A stretch of DNA of 13,760 nt from JADLGJ01 sp031423615 (GCA_031423615.1 JANPFV010000091.1:1-13760), one strand, 5' to 3'; shown: positions 1 through 7,996, counted from the first letter of the stretch. The notes: generated by a model from the sequence alone, not told the origin. Numbers and translations: made by a program.

Positions 1-3
1 CCC

Positions 4-39
4 TTTGGTGTTTTTTTAACTGCATTGCTACACACCAAA
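4..39. repeat. Inverted repeat, possible operator
   Basis: TTTGGTGT at 4-11 and ACACCAAA at 32-39 are perfect 8-bp inverted arms separated by 20 bases. The repeat covers the expected start site of the minus-strand promoter at 37-66, so it could be a regulator-binding site or an RNA hairpin in that transcript. A shorter inverted pair, TGACC/GGTCA, lies at 114-118 and 123-127. Neither can be assigned to a known regulator. Confidence 0.3.
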
Positions 40-66
40 ATAACACCTTCGGAAAGTCCTTGTCAA
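37..66 (-). promoter_or_regulatory. Candidate divergent sigma-70 promoter reading off the left edge
   Basis: Read on the minus strand there is a perfect TTGACA (66 to 61), an 18-base spacer and TATTTT (42 to 37; 4 of 6 matches to TATAAT). Transcription would start near position 30 and leave the window to the left, so the target gene is not visible. The call rests on the sequence match alone. Confidence 0.35.
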
Positions 67-152
67 AGAACTAAAATTGCACTTCGATTCGCCAATATTT
101 ACATTCTCCCTTGTGACCGTAAGGTCATGAAAGATTCATACATTTTTCTCCT

Positions 153-180
153 TTGATTTTTCATGTTTTCATTATAAAAT
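153..180 (+). promoter_or_regulatory. Candidate promoter for the redoxin-mntH-usp operon
   Basis: TTGATT (153-158) and TAAAAT (175-180) are spaced by 16 bases. This puts the transcription start near 187 and leaves a short leader with a good ribosome site (AAAGGAG at 206-212) before the ATG at 219. The first 218 bases contain no other gene that I can support. Confidence 0.4.
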
Positions 181-218
181 CAGTCTCAATTTATTCAACA
201 CATTTAAAGGAGCGCATT

Positions 219-773
219 ATGGTCCTTCTGGAATCGATTCTTGTCAAACTGGGCATCGTCATGCCGGATTTTAATTTAAAGGACCCCAACGGAAAATCTT
301 ATCGGGGTTTTGATCTTTTCGGCGAGCGAGGATTGCTGGTCATCTTCACATGCAACCACTGCCCCTATGCCATCGCTGTTTGGCCGCGACTGATCCGTTT
401 GGCCCAGTACGCTCAAGGGATGAAGATCAATACCGTCGCCATCAACCCCAATATCAATCCGGCGTATCCGGATGATGCTCCTGATAAAATGATCCAGAAG
501 ATCAAAGAGCTCGGCATTGAGTTTCCTTATCTCGTCGATAAAAAGCAAGAAACCGCCCGGAGTTTTAAGGCCCAATGCACACCCGACATTTATCTTTTTA
601 ATAAGGACCGGACTTTGGCTTACCACGGCCGCATTGATGACAATTGGCAGGACGAAGGCAAGGTCACTCGCGAAGAGTTGAAAGAAGCAATGAATAATAT
701 GGCAACCGGTCAGCCGCTGGATACCGTTCAACGTCCCACCATGGGGTGTTCCATCAAGTGGCTTAACAGCTAA
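219..773 (+). CDS. Thioredoxin-fold redoxin, PRX-like subfamily
   Basis: The 184-residue product belongs to the AhpC/TSA-redoxin superfamily, in the small PRX_like1 type group often annotated only as 'thioredoxin family protein'. A CxxC centre is visible as C45-N-H-C48, followed by PY. A third cysteine, C120, sits in a CTPD motif in the position of the cis-Pro loop, and a conserved GCSIKW-type tail ends the protein. There is no signal peptide, so it should act in the cytoplasm as a thiol reductant or peroxidase-like enzyme; the substrate is unknown. The ATG at 219 is preferred over an upstream TTG at 153 because of the AAAGGAG site and because the upstream start lies inside the candidate promoter. 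The next gene, mntH, begins 51 bases downstream with no clear terminator between, so co-transcription is likely. Confidence 0.85.
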   Translation: MVLLESILVKLGIVMPDFNLKDPNGKSYRGFDLFGERGLLVIFTCNHCPYAIAVWPRLIRLAQYAQGMKINTVAINPNINPAYPDDAPDKMIQKIKELGIEFPYLVDKKQETARSFKAQCTPDIYLFNKDRTLAYHGRIDDNWQDEGKVTREELKEAMNNMATGQPLDTVQRPTMGCSIKWLNS

Positions 774-824
774 GTTTTTATTTTTCATGGAAGAAAATTT
801 TTAATCGAACCTCAAGGATAACTT

Positions 825-2183
825 ATGTCGCCTGATCTTAAAGCCCAAAATAATCATCCCGGTTGGCGGCGGCCATTAGGCCATCCCTCATTGCGGGAAG
901 TACATTCCTCTATTGCCGTGGCGCCCAATGCCGTGTGGTGGAGAAAAGTTTTAGCTTTCTCCGGTCCGGGACTTATGGTGGCCGTGGGTTATATGGACCC
1001 CGGCAACTGGGCGACCGACTTAGCCGGCGGGGCAAAATTCGGATACACCCTGTTATCGGTCATTTTGATTTCCAATTTAATGGCGATTTTATTGCAGCAT
1101 CTTTCGCTCAAGCTGGGGATTGTCACCAGCCGGGACCTGGCCCAGGCCTGCCGCGATAATTATTCCAAGCCCATGGTTTATTTTTTATGGGTTCTTTGCG
1201 AACTCGCCATTGCGGCCTGCGACCTTGCGGAAGTGATTGGTTCCGCAATTGCCCTGCATTTGTTGTTTGGTATTCCGATTCTCTATGGCGTTATTTTGAC
1301 CGCGGCGGATGTGATGGTTGTTCTGCTTTTGCAAAACAAAGGCTTTCGTGTTTTGGAAGCCATCGTCGGCGGTTTGATTTTTATGATTGGTGGCTGCTTT
1401 GCTTATGAAATCATGGCTTCGCATCCGGCCATCGGCCCGGTCTTAAACGGTTTGATCCCGCGCAGCGAAATCATTTTCAATCCAGAAATGCTTTATATCG
1501 CCATCGGAATTCTAGGTGCAACGGTCATGCCGCATAATTTATATTTACACTCCAGTATTGTGCAAACGCGGGCTTTTGAACGAAATGATACCGGAAAAAA
1601 AATGGCCATTAAGTACGCCACGATTGATTCAACCGGCGCCCTTTTGTTTGCCTTCTTTATCAATGCCGCTATATTGATTGTAAGCGCGGCGGCTTTTCAT
1701 GGAACGAACCATCAGGATGTTGCCGATATTCAGGATGCGTACAAACTTTTGAGCCCGGTTTTAGGTGTTCCTTTAGCCAGTATGGCTTTTGCTATTGCCC
1801 TTTTAGCGTCGGGTCAAAATTCAACTCTGACCGGAACGCTGGCAGGCCAGATCGTCATGGAAGGATTTCTTGACATCCGCTTGCGGCCCTGGATCCGCCG
1901 TCTTTTAACACGGATGATTGCCATTGTTCCGGCTATTTTTGTTACTTTATGGTATGGAGAAAAGGGAGTAGGAGATTTGCTCATTCTCAGTCAGGTTATA
2001 TTATCTTTACAGTTGAGTTTTGCGGTCATACCGTTAGTCTTATTTACCAGCGATAAAGTCAAAATGGGCCGTTTTGTTAATCCACCACTGCTCACTGGCC
2101 TCGCGTGGGTCGTGACAGCGATTATTGTCGTGCTCAATCTCTATCTGCTTTTTCAAACCGCTGTTGGCTGGATCAAATCTTAG
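825..2183 (+). CDS. mntH: Nramp-family divalent metal transporter (MntH-like)
   Basis: The 452-residue inner-membrane protein is proton-coupled Nramp family, expected to import Mn2+ and/or Fe2+. The family signatures are intact: D58-P-G-N61 in the first transmembrane helix, and A232/M235 in a GATVMPHN segment in helix 6, followed by LYLHSS. In Nramp structures, Asp and Asn of helix 1 and Ala and Met of helix 6 bind the metal, so this copy looks functional and selective for transition metals. About eleven hydrophobic helices can be seen. The length is somewhat longer than E. coli MntH because of a polar N-terminal extension of about 40 residues, a common variant. The start is supported by AAGGAT at 813-818. 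The gene lies between a redoxin and a Usp gene, the latter only 11 nt downstream. No MntR or Fur site was recognised upstream. Confidence 0.93.
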   Translation: MSPDLKAQNNHPGWRRPLGHPSLREVHSSIAVAPNAVWWRKVLAFSGPGLMVAVGYMDPGNWATDLAGGAKFGYTLLSVILISNLMAILLQHLSLKLGIVTSRDLAQACRDNYSKPMVYFLWVLCELAIAACDLAEVIGSAIALHLLFGIPILYGVILTAADVMVVLLLQNKGFRVLEAIVGGLIFMIGGCFAYEIMASHPAIGPVLNGLIPRSEIIFNPEMLYIAIGILGATVMPHNLYLHSSIVQTRAFERNDTGKKMAIKYATIDSTGALLFAFFINAAILIVSAAAFHGTNHQDVADIQDAYKLLSPVLGVPLASMAFAIALLASGQNSTLTGTLAGQIVMEGFLDIRLRPWIRRLLTRMIAIVPAIFVTLWYGEKGVGDLLILSQVILSLQLSFAVIPLVLFTSDKVKMGRFVNPPLLTGLAWVVTAIIVVLNLYLLFQTAVGWIKS

Positions 2184-2194
2184 GGAGATTATTC

Positions 2195-2629
2195 ATGTAT
2201 AAGAAAATTCTCATTCCACTGGAAAACTCACGTTATGATAATGTTATTTTAAATCATATCAAGCCGCTGGCGCGCGACTCCCGCGCCCAAGTGATTCTTG
2301 TTCACGTCGCCGATGGATACGCAGCCCGGATGCAAAAGCAATTAAACCTCGCGGACAGTGAAGAAATCAACAAGGATCGCAACTATTTGGAAACGCGCAA
2401 ACAGGAAATGCTTAAGGAAAATTTTACGGTCACCGGCTTTTTACAAAATGGCGAACCTTCCGACGAAATTTTAAAAATCGCGGAACAGGAAAACTGTGAT
2501 CTGATTGCCATGGCGACCCACGGCCACCGTTTTCTCAAGGACATCATTTTCGGCAGTGTCGCCGAAAACATCCGTCACCGCACGACAATCCCCATTCTCA
2601 TGGTCAAATCCGATGAAAAATTCTCATGA
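2195..2629 (+). CDS. Universal stress protein, UspA family
   Basis: This is a single-domain 144-residue Usp protein. It opens with the typical MYKKILIPL strand and contains VILVHVAD in the second strand. The nucleotide-loop motif reads A107-T-H-G110, nine residues, then G120-S121. The usual G-2x-G-9x-G(S/T) pattern is therefore kept except that the first glycine is alanine, so ATP binding is plausible but not certain. The ATG at 2195 has GGGAG eight to twelve bases upstream and lies 11 nt after mntH, so the two are almost surely one transcript. Nramp-Usp pairing suggests a role in adjusting metal uptake or in the same stress response. A weak A/T-rich inverted repeat (AAAAATT/AATTTTT) and a T-run follow the stop codon and could give partial termination. 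Confidence 0.88.
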   Translation: MYKKILIPLENSRYDNVILNHIKPLARDSRAQVILVHVADGYAARMQKQLNLADSEEINKDRNYLETRKQEMLKENFTVTGFLQNGEPSDEILKIAEQENCDLIAMATHGHRFLKDIIFGSVAENIRHRTTIPILMVKSDEKFS

Positions 2630-2650
2630 TCATAATTTTTTTTAAAAACT

Positions 2651-2678
2651 TTGTTTCTCAAGCGCCGACATTTATAAT
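2651..2678 (+). promoter_or_regulatory. Promoter for the FIST gene, predicted leaderless
   Basis: A perfect TATAAT lies at 2673-2678 with TTGTTT 16 bases upstream at 2651-2656. The hexamer ends 8 nt before the ATG at 2687, so transcription would start within about two bases of the start codon. No Shine-Dalgarno sequence is present. Confidence 0.6.
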
Positions 2679-2686
2679 ATAACCTA

Positions 2687-3874
2687 ATGAAAATCGTCTC
2701 CCGTAAATCAACCAACCTGGACCTGATCTCCATTCTTGCTGATCTGACGAATGACCTTCCTCTGGAAACATGGGACGCCGGATTTATTTTCATTTCCTAT
2801 TTTAGCCGGGAATCTGCCATCCAGATCACAACAGAATTTCACAAGAAAATTCAGTGCCTTCATTTTTTAGGTTGTTCTTCCGCGGGAGTAATTACCGACA
2901 CGTCAGAAATTGAAAACCAGCCGGCCATCTCCTTAATCCTGATGAAGTTTGATCATGTGACCGTCCGGCCCTTCTACTTGACCCAGGGCGAAATTTCCGC
3001 CATGGCCACGGATGAAGAATGGTATGAATATTTTGATGTTTATCCCAACGAAAAACCCAAATTTCTGATCCTCACCGATCCTTTTTCCATTGATATCAAT
3101 CAACTGCTGTCCTCCTTTAATAAAACGTATGACCTTTGTCCGGTGATCGGGGGATTGGCCAGCGGCGGCGCTCAAGCCGGTGAAAACACTTTGATTTTAA
3201 ATGGTAATTTTTATGAAGAGGGTTGTATTGGCCTCAGTTTACAGGGAGATATCCGGGTCGAGACCGTTGTCTCCCAGGGTTGCCGTCCTATCGGCGAGAG
3301 CTTTATCGTAACCCGCGCCGAAGGGAACATTATCTATGAACTGGGCGGCCGGCCTTTTTATAAAGTCCTTGAAGAAGTTTTAAGTAAAAAGGCCACGGAT
3401 CGCGACCGCCTATTGGCGCAAGAGGCCATCTTCGTTGGAATCGCCATGGATGAATATAAGCATCAATTAAAGACCGGCGATTTTCTCATCCGTATGGTCA
3501 TCGGCTTAGACCAACAGAGCGGGGCGGGAGCGATTGCAGATTATGTTAAAACCGGACAAACCATCCAGTTCCATGTGCGGGACGCTATTTCCGCTACCCA
3601 TGAATTGACGGACCTTATGACGACCCAGGTCAAGCGTCATCCTCAAGACCTTCCGCAAGGGGCCTTGGTCTTTTCCTGTAACGGAAGAGGAAAAAATCTT
3701 TTTAACATTCCGGATCATGATCTTAATATCATCAAGGATCATGTCGGCCAGCTTCCCGTGGCCGGTTTCTTTTGCGCCGGTGAAATCGGGCCCGTCGGAG
3801 GAAAGAATTTTGCTCACGGCTTTACATCCAGCATTGCCTTATTCTATCCCTTGACCTCGCCGACAAAATCCTAG
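2687..3874 (+). CDS. FIST-domain sensory/signal protein
   Basis: The 395-residue protein consists of a FIST N-terminal domain (about residues 25-220) and a FIST C-terminal domain (about 225-380), the arrangement shared with bacterial sensors and the F-box protein FBXO22. Visible landmarks are GCSSAG at 62-67, PVIGGLASGG at 152-161, FSCNGRG at 329-335 and GFFCAGEIGP at 360-369. FIST domains are thought to sense small ligands, possibly amino acids, but no activity is established for stand-alone versions. There is no fused kinase, GGDEF or receiver module and no signal peptide or membrane helix, so the protein is cytoplasmic and must act through another partner. No signalling gene is adjacent. 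Cysteines in the conserved GCSS and FFC positions are retained. The start codon has no ribosome site and seems to begin a leaderless message. Confidence 0.88.
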   Translation: MKIVSRKSTNLDLISILADLTNDLPLETWDAGFIFISYFSRESAIQITTEFHKKIQCLHFLGCSSAGVITDTSEIENQPAISLILMKFDHVTVRPFYLTQGEISAMATDEEWYEYFDVYPNEKPKFLILTDPFSIDINQLLSSFNKTYDLCPVIGGLASGGAQAGENTLILNGNFYEEGCIGLSLQGDIRVETVVSQGCRPIGESFIVTRAEGNIIYELGGRPFYKVLEEVLSKKATDRDRLLAQEAIFVGIAMDEYKHQLKTGDFLIRMVIGLDQQSGAGAIADYVKTGQTIQFHVRDAISATHELTDLMTTQVKRHPQDLPQGALVFSCNGRGKNLFNIPDHDLNIIKDHVGQLPVAGFFCAGEIGPVGGKNFAHGFTSSIALFYPLTSPTKS

Positions 3875-3877
3875 TCC

Positions 3878-3906
3878 TTGAGAAATTCTTTGATTTGTGT
3901 TACTTT
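3878..3906 (+). promoter_or_regulatory. Candidate promoter for the Fe-S carrier-thiC operon, predicted leaderless
   Basis: TTGAGA (3878-3883; 5 of 6 matches to TTGACA) is followed after 17 bases by TACTTT (3901-3906; 3 of 6). The hexamer ends 8 nt before the ATG at 3915. A second A/T-rich hexamer, TATATT at 3906-3911, is too close to the ATG to serve that start. The 40-base gap after the FIST gene leaves no room for a long leader or riboswitch. Confidence 0.4.
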
Positions 3907-3914
3907 ATATTACT

Positions 3915-4283
3915 ATGGATTCTTCACCCGATATAAAAACAACCGCTGTTCCGCAAAAACCCGTGGTGATTTTGACTGCCGCGGCCGTAGAAAAAGTGCA
4001 TTCCATGATGAAGAAGGAAGATAAGCCGGATTATGGATTACGCGTGGGTGTGGTGACAGGAGGGTGTGCGGGTTTATCGTATGAAATGCGTTTGCAAAAG
4101 GCACCCTATGACAATGACATTATTGTCGAACAAAACGGAATTAAAATTTTTGTCAACAATGAAAGTGTCGACTTTTTAAAAGGCCTCGAAGTCGATTATG
4201 TTGATACTTTAAAAGACAGCGGATTTAAATATAAAAACCCCAATGCCAAATCCAGCTGCGGCTGCGGCACCTCATTTTCCTAA
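3915..4283 (+). CDS. A-type iron-sulfur cluster carrier (IscA/ErpA/SufA family)
   Basis: The 122-residue product is a HesB/IscA-type protein. The three cluster-binding cysteines are present as C51 in GGCAGLSYEM and C115-G-C117 near the C-terminus. The core begins with VILTAAAVEKV around residue 18, and the N-terminus has a short polar extension. Proteins of this family receive a cluster from a scaffold and deliver [4Fe-4S] or [2Fe-2S] clusters to target enzymes in the cytoplasm. No isc or suf genes lie nearby. The next gene is thiC, whose product needs a [4Fe-4S] cluster, so delivery to ThiC is a reasonable inference from context. The ATG at 3915 is favoured over a GTG at 3897 because the family core follows directly; neither has a Shine-Dalgarno sequence. 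Which subfamily (IscA, ErpA or SufA) cannot be decided by eye. Confidence 0.92.
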   Translation: MDSSPDIKTTAVPQKPVVILTAAAVEKVHSMMKKEDKPDYGLRVGVVTGGCAGLSYEMRLQKAPYDNDIIVEQNGIKIFVNNESVDFLKGLEVDYVDTLKDSGFKYKNPNAKSSCGCGTSFS

Positions 4284-4292
4284 GGAAAACCC

Positions 4293-6062
4293 ATGATCAC
4301 TCGTTCGCAAACCGATCCAACTTCCTTGGATCTGAGCTACAATCCCTTGCCGGGTTCAAAAAAAATCTACAAATCCGGTTCTTTACATAAAAATATCAAA
4401 GTCCCGTTCCGCGAAATTTCTTTATCGGACACGACAACATCTCAAAATGGTATCATTCCTAATGCGCCCTTTGTCGTTTATGATACGTCCGGACCGTATA
4501 CCGACCCCCATTCCCGAATCGATATTGCCAAAGGTTTACATCAACTGCGCCGGGAATGGATACTCAGCCGCGGTGATATCGAAGAGTTGCCCGCTGCCAC
4601 ATCAGATTACCGTCGGATGATTGAAAGCGATCCGTCGTTATCCGCAATCCGGTATCCCTTGTGCGTCAAACCTTTGCGTGCAAAGACCGGCCAAAATGTC
4701 AGCCAAATGCATTATGCCCGTCGAGGAATCATCACAGCGGAAATGGAATTCGTGGCCATCCGGGAACGGGTCGAACCCGAATTTGTGCGCAGTGAAGTGG
4801 CCCGCGGCCGCGCCATCATTCCCGTTAATATCAATCATCCCGAAGTTGAGCCGATGATCATCGGCCGAAATTTCTTAGTCAAGATCAATGCCAACATCGG
4901 TAATTCAGCTGTTTCCTCAAGCATTGCGGAAGAAGTGGAAAAAATGACCTGGTCCACACGCTGGGGAGGCGACACCGTCATGGATTTATCGACGGGAAAA
5001 AACATTCATGAAACCCGTGAATGGATTATCCGTAATTCCCCCGTCCCTATTGGGACCGTGCCGATTTATCAGGCCTTGGAAAAAGTCAACGGCAAAGCCG
5101 AGGATCTGACATGGGAAATTTACCGCGACACTTTAATTGAGCAGGCCGAGCAGGGCGTTGATTATTTTACCGTCCATGCGGGTGTTTTATTACGCTATAT
5201 TCCTCTCACCGCTAAACGCTTGACGGGAATTGTGTCTCGGGGCGGTTCGATTCTTGCGAAATGGTGCCTCACCCACCACAAAGAAAATTTTCTCTATACG
5301 CACTATGAAGAAATCTGCGAAATTATGAAGGCTTATGACGTTTCCTTTTCACTGGGCGATGGGCTGCGCCCCGGATCGATTGCCGATGCCAATGATGCCG
5401 CACAATTCGCAGAATTGGAAACTTTGGGGGAATTGACCCAGCGCGCCTGGAAGCACGATGTACAAGTTATGATCGAAGGGCCGGGCCATGTGCCTATGCA
5501 TTTGATCAAGGAAAACATGGACAAGCAGCTTGACCTTTGTAAAGAAGCCCCGTTTTACACATTGGGACCGCTTACCACCGACGTGGCACCAGGCTACGAC
5601 CATATAACTTCCGCGATCGGTGCCGCCATGATCGGTTGGCTGGGAACAGCCTTGCTCTGCTATGTCACGCCCAAAGAACATTTAGGATTGCCGAATAAAA
5701 AAGATGTAAAAGATGGGATCATTGCTTACAAAATCGCGGCCCACGCGGCGGACTTGGCCAAAGGCCATGCCCACGCCCATGAATGGGATGTAGCTTTGTC
5801 AAAAGCCCGTTTTGAATTCCGTTGGAAAGACCAGTTTAACCTTTCCCTTGATCCGGAAACCGCTGAAAATTTTCATGACCAGACGTTGCCGGCCGAAGGG
5901 GCCAAACTGGCGCATTTTTGTTCCATGTGTGGACCGCAATTCTGCTCGATGAAAATCACCCAAGACGTACGGGATTATGCGCAAAAAGAAGCAGAAAAGG
6001 AAAAGGGCTTAATAGAAAAGGCCCAAGAGTTTAAGCGCGGGGCTAAGGAAATATACAGTTAA
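4293..6062 (+). CDS. thiC: Phosphomethylpyrimidine synthase ThiC
   Basis: ThiC is a radical-SAM enzyme that rearranges 5-aminoimidazole ribotide into hydroxymethylpyrimidine phosphate for thiamine synthesis. At 589 residues this is a full-length long-form protein: an N-terminal ThiC-associated segment (about residues 1-110), the TIM-barrel core, and the C-terminal cluster motif C543-x2-C546-x4-C551 (CSMCGPQFC), the non-canonical radical-SAM signature of the family. Conserved core segments include MHYARRGIIT, NIGNSA, TVHAG, SLGDGLRPG and MIEGPGHVP. It begins 9 nt after the Fe-S carrier gene, and its ribosome site AAGGAA overlaps that gene's TAA stop. A TPP riboswitch, which commonly controls thiC in bacteria, cannot fit in this spacing, and none is visible before the carrier gene. 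A strong intrinsic terminator follows 19 nt after the stop. Confidence 0.97.
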   Translation: MITRSQTDPTSLDLSYNPLPGSKKIYKSGSLHKNIKVPFREISLSDTTTSQNGIIPNAPFVVYDTSGPYTDPHSRIDIAKGLHQLRREWILSRGDIEELPAATSDYRRMIESDPSLSAIRYPLCVKPLRAKTGQNVSQMHYARRGIITAEMEFVAIRERVEPEFVRSEVARGRAIIPVNINHPEVEPMIIGRNFLVKINANIGNSAVSSSIAEEVEKMTWSTRWGGDTVMDLSTGKNIHETREWIIRNSPVPIGTVPIYQALEKVNGKAEDLTWEIYRDTLIEQAEQGVDYFTVHAGVLLRYIPLTAKRLTGIVSRGGSILAKWCLTHHKENFLYTHYEEICEIMKAYDVSFSLGDGLRPGSIADANDAAQFAELETLGELTQRAWKHDVQVMIEGPGHVPMHLIKENMDKQLDLCKEAPFYTLGPLTTDVAPGYDHITSAIGAAMIGWLGTALLCYVTPKEHLGLPNKKDVKDGIIAYKIAAHAADLAKGHAHAHEWDVALSKARFEFRWKDQFNLSLDPETAENFHDQTLPAEGAKLAHFCSMCGPQFCSMKITQDVRDYAQKEAEKEKGLIEKAQEFKRGAKEIYS

Positions 6063-6081
6063 TTATTTTACATTTTCCAAT

Positions 6082-6116
6082 AAAAAACCTCATCGAACAA
6101 AAGATGAGGTTTTTTT
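6082..6116 (+). terminator. Intrinsic terminator of the thiC operon
   Basis: CCTCATC (6088-6094) pairs with GATGAGG (6103-6109) across an 8-base loop. An upstream A-run and the downstream T-run (6110-6116) extend the stem. It lies 20 bases after the thiC stop and ends two bases before the group II intron. Class C introns are known to use this kind of structure as an insertion site. Confidence 0.92.
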
Positions 6117-6568
6117 ATGTGCGCCCGGCAGGGCGCACTTACTTGAAGGTGAAAGTCCTTTACAGGCCTGATAGAAGGAACTGTTAGCTGGTCGGCAAGG
6201 GTGTCCGTCGTGAGGCGGAATCTGAAGGAAGCCGCAGGCAAAACGCTGGCTCGACGAACAGGAATCACATAGAGGCGAATATGCTGGATGAGGAGTCATT
6301 TATCTCTAAAGTCCAAATCTATCCGGAAAGCATGTTCGTAGATGTGGCGGGCATAAGCGGGAAGGTAAGTGCGCATTACCCGGGGAGGTCTGCCCTGTGT
6401 CTACACAGTTCCTACCCGAGGAGGATGGAACGGACTGAGGATGTCGTGAGACATCTGACCGCAGTGCAGAAGTCAGCCGAGGGCATAGTAAGCCCTGTTT
6501 TTTTTGACTGGGACGAAGGCCTGAACATAAAGCAAGGGATAAAGCCCTGGTTTTCGATGGAGCAAAAG

Positions 6569-7951
6569 ATGCCGACAAAAGAAGATGAAAATACTTCGAC
6601 CGGAGCAGGAGGTAAGGGACGGAATCCCCGATTACCTGCGGCAATAGGTGCGTCTAAATCCACGGCAAGCCAGAATAACTTAAACCCGAGAGAACATCAG
6701 TTAATGGAACAGGTGCTAACCAAGGAGAACATGAGCACGGCCATGAAGCGAGTGGAGTCTAACAAGGGAGCGGCGGGCATAGATGATATGACCGTCGGTG
6801 AATTGAAGGTCTACTTGCAAACAGGATGGCCAAGGATCAAGGTTGAACTGTTGGAAGGGCGGTATAAGCCAAAGACAGTGCGGCGGGTGATGATACCAAA
6901 GTCTGACGGAGGCAAACGATCGTTAGGAATACCGACGGTGGTTGACCGACTAATCCAGCAAGCGATACATCAAGTCCTAAATCCAATGTTCGAAAAGGAC
7001 TTTTCAGAATCGAGTTATGGCTACCGGCCAAAGCGAAGCGCACAACAAGCGGTAGAAGCAGCTGCTAAGTATGTGAGCGAAGGATGGCGCTGGGTGGTGG
7101 ACATAGATTTAGAAAAGTTCTTTGACCGGGTTAATCACGACATCTTAATGGCGCGGGTAGCCCGAAAAGTAAAAGACAAAAGAATGCTTTTACTGATTAG
7201 ACGTTATCTACAAGCAGGAATAATGGAAGACGGACTGACAAAAGCGAGTGCAGAAGGAACGCCGCAAGGCGGGCCATTGTCCCCGCTATTGTCAAATATT
7301 CTGCTTGATGACTTGGATCGTGAGTTGGAGAGCAGAGAACACAAGTTCTGCCGGTATGCGGATGACTGTAATATTTATGTGCATACGCAAAGGGCTGGAG
7401 AACGAGTAAAAGAATCCGTGACATTATTCCTAAAGAATAGACTGAAGTTAAAAGTCAACGAAACCAAAAGTGCTGTTGATCGTCCGTGGAAGAGAAAATT
7501 CTTAGGATATACGATAACCAATGAGAAAGAACCGAGGCTAAGAGCGTCGATACAATCCATTGCTAAGTTAAAGGATAAACTAAGAGTAATATTCCTACGT
7601 GGACGAGGACGCAATATAGGACGGCTAATAACGGAAGAACTTAACCCGGTAATAAGAGGCTGGGGTAATTATTTTGGCCTCACGCGAGTTAAGAAGATTC
7701 CTGAAGAGCTGGACTTTTGGATACGGCGGAAATTGCGTTGTATTATATGGCGTCAGATGAAGAGGACAAAGACACGGGCAAAGCGGCTGCTGCAATGTGG
7801 GTTTGATAAAGACCGGGCATGGATGTCAGCTGGCAATCGAAGAGGGGCATGGTGGAATGCAGGGGCATCGCATATGAATCAAGCGTACCCGATATCGCAC
7901 TTCAACAAACTTGGGTTAGTGGCCTTACAAACAAAGCTGATAAGCTCTTAA
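6569..7951 (+). CDS. ltrA: Group II intron reverse transcriptase/maturase
   Basis: The 460-residue intron-encoded protein copies the intron into new DNA sites and helps it splice. Reverse transcriptase blocks are visible in order: KGAAGIDDMTV, VRRVMIPK, LGIPTVVDRLIQQA, SYGYRPKRSAQQAV, VVDIDLEKFFDRVNHD, GTPQGGPLSPLLSNI, and the catalytic YADD at about residues 263-266. A maturase (thumb/X) domain follows with KFLGYT and RGWGNYF segments, and the protein ends with a conserved RRGAWWNAGASHMN region. There is no HNH endonuclease domain, as expected for class C. The ATG at 6569 was chosen because GGAG lies 6 nt upstream at 6559-6562. Alternatives are ATG 6557 and ATG 6704, the latter just before the first conserved block. 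The frame also stays open upstream to 6281, through ribozyme sequence. All catalytic motifs look intact. Confidence 0.93.
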   Translation: MPTKEDENTSTGAGGKGRNPRLPAAIGASKSTASQNNLNPREHQLMEQVLTKENMSTAMKRVESNKGAAGIDDMTVGELKVYLQTGWPRIKVELLEGRYKPKTVRRVMIPKSDGGKRSLGIPTVVDRLIQQAIHQVLNPMFEKDFSESSYGYRPKRSAQQAVEAAAKYVSEGWRWVVDIDLEKFFDRVNHDILMARVARKVKDKRMLLLIRRYLQAGIMEDGLTKASAEGTPQGGPLSPLLSNILLDDLDRELESREHKFCRYADDCNIYVHTQRAGERVKESVTLFLKNRLKLKVNETKSAVDRPWKRKFLGYTITNEKEPRLRASIQSIAKLKDKLRVIFLRGRGRNIGRLITEELNPVIRGWGNYFGLTRVKKIPEELDFWIRRKLRCIIWRQMKRTKTRAKRLLQCGFDKDRAWMSAGNRRGAWWNAGASHMNQAYPISHFNKLGLVALQTKLISS

Positions 7952-7962
7952 AATCTTTATGA

Positions 7963-7994
7963 ACCGCCGTATACGGAACCGTACGTACGGTGGT
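7963..7994 (+). ncRNA. Group II intron domain V (catalytic hairpin)
   Basis: ACCGCCGTA (7963-7971) pairs with TACGGTGGT (7986-7994), 9 bp including one G-U. A two-base CG bulge (7984-7985) precedes an upper stem TACG/CGTA closed by a four-base loop. This is the standard domain V shape. The lower stem carries a CGC triad, as known for class C introns, rather than AGC. Confidence 0.9.
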
Positions 7995-7996
7995 GT

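Noticed and set aside
276..788. 170-codon minus-strand open frame opposite the redoxin gene
   Set aside because: It is fully antisense to a well-recognised redoxin, shows no family features and has no ribosome site.
6306..6663. Two minus-strand frames of 112 and 83 codons in the intron 5' region
   Set aside because: They lie on structured ribozyme domains I-III and look like by-products of conserved RNA sequence.
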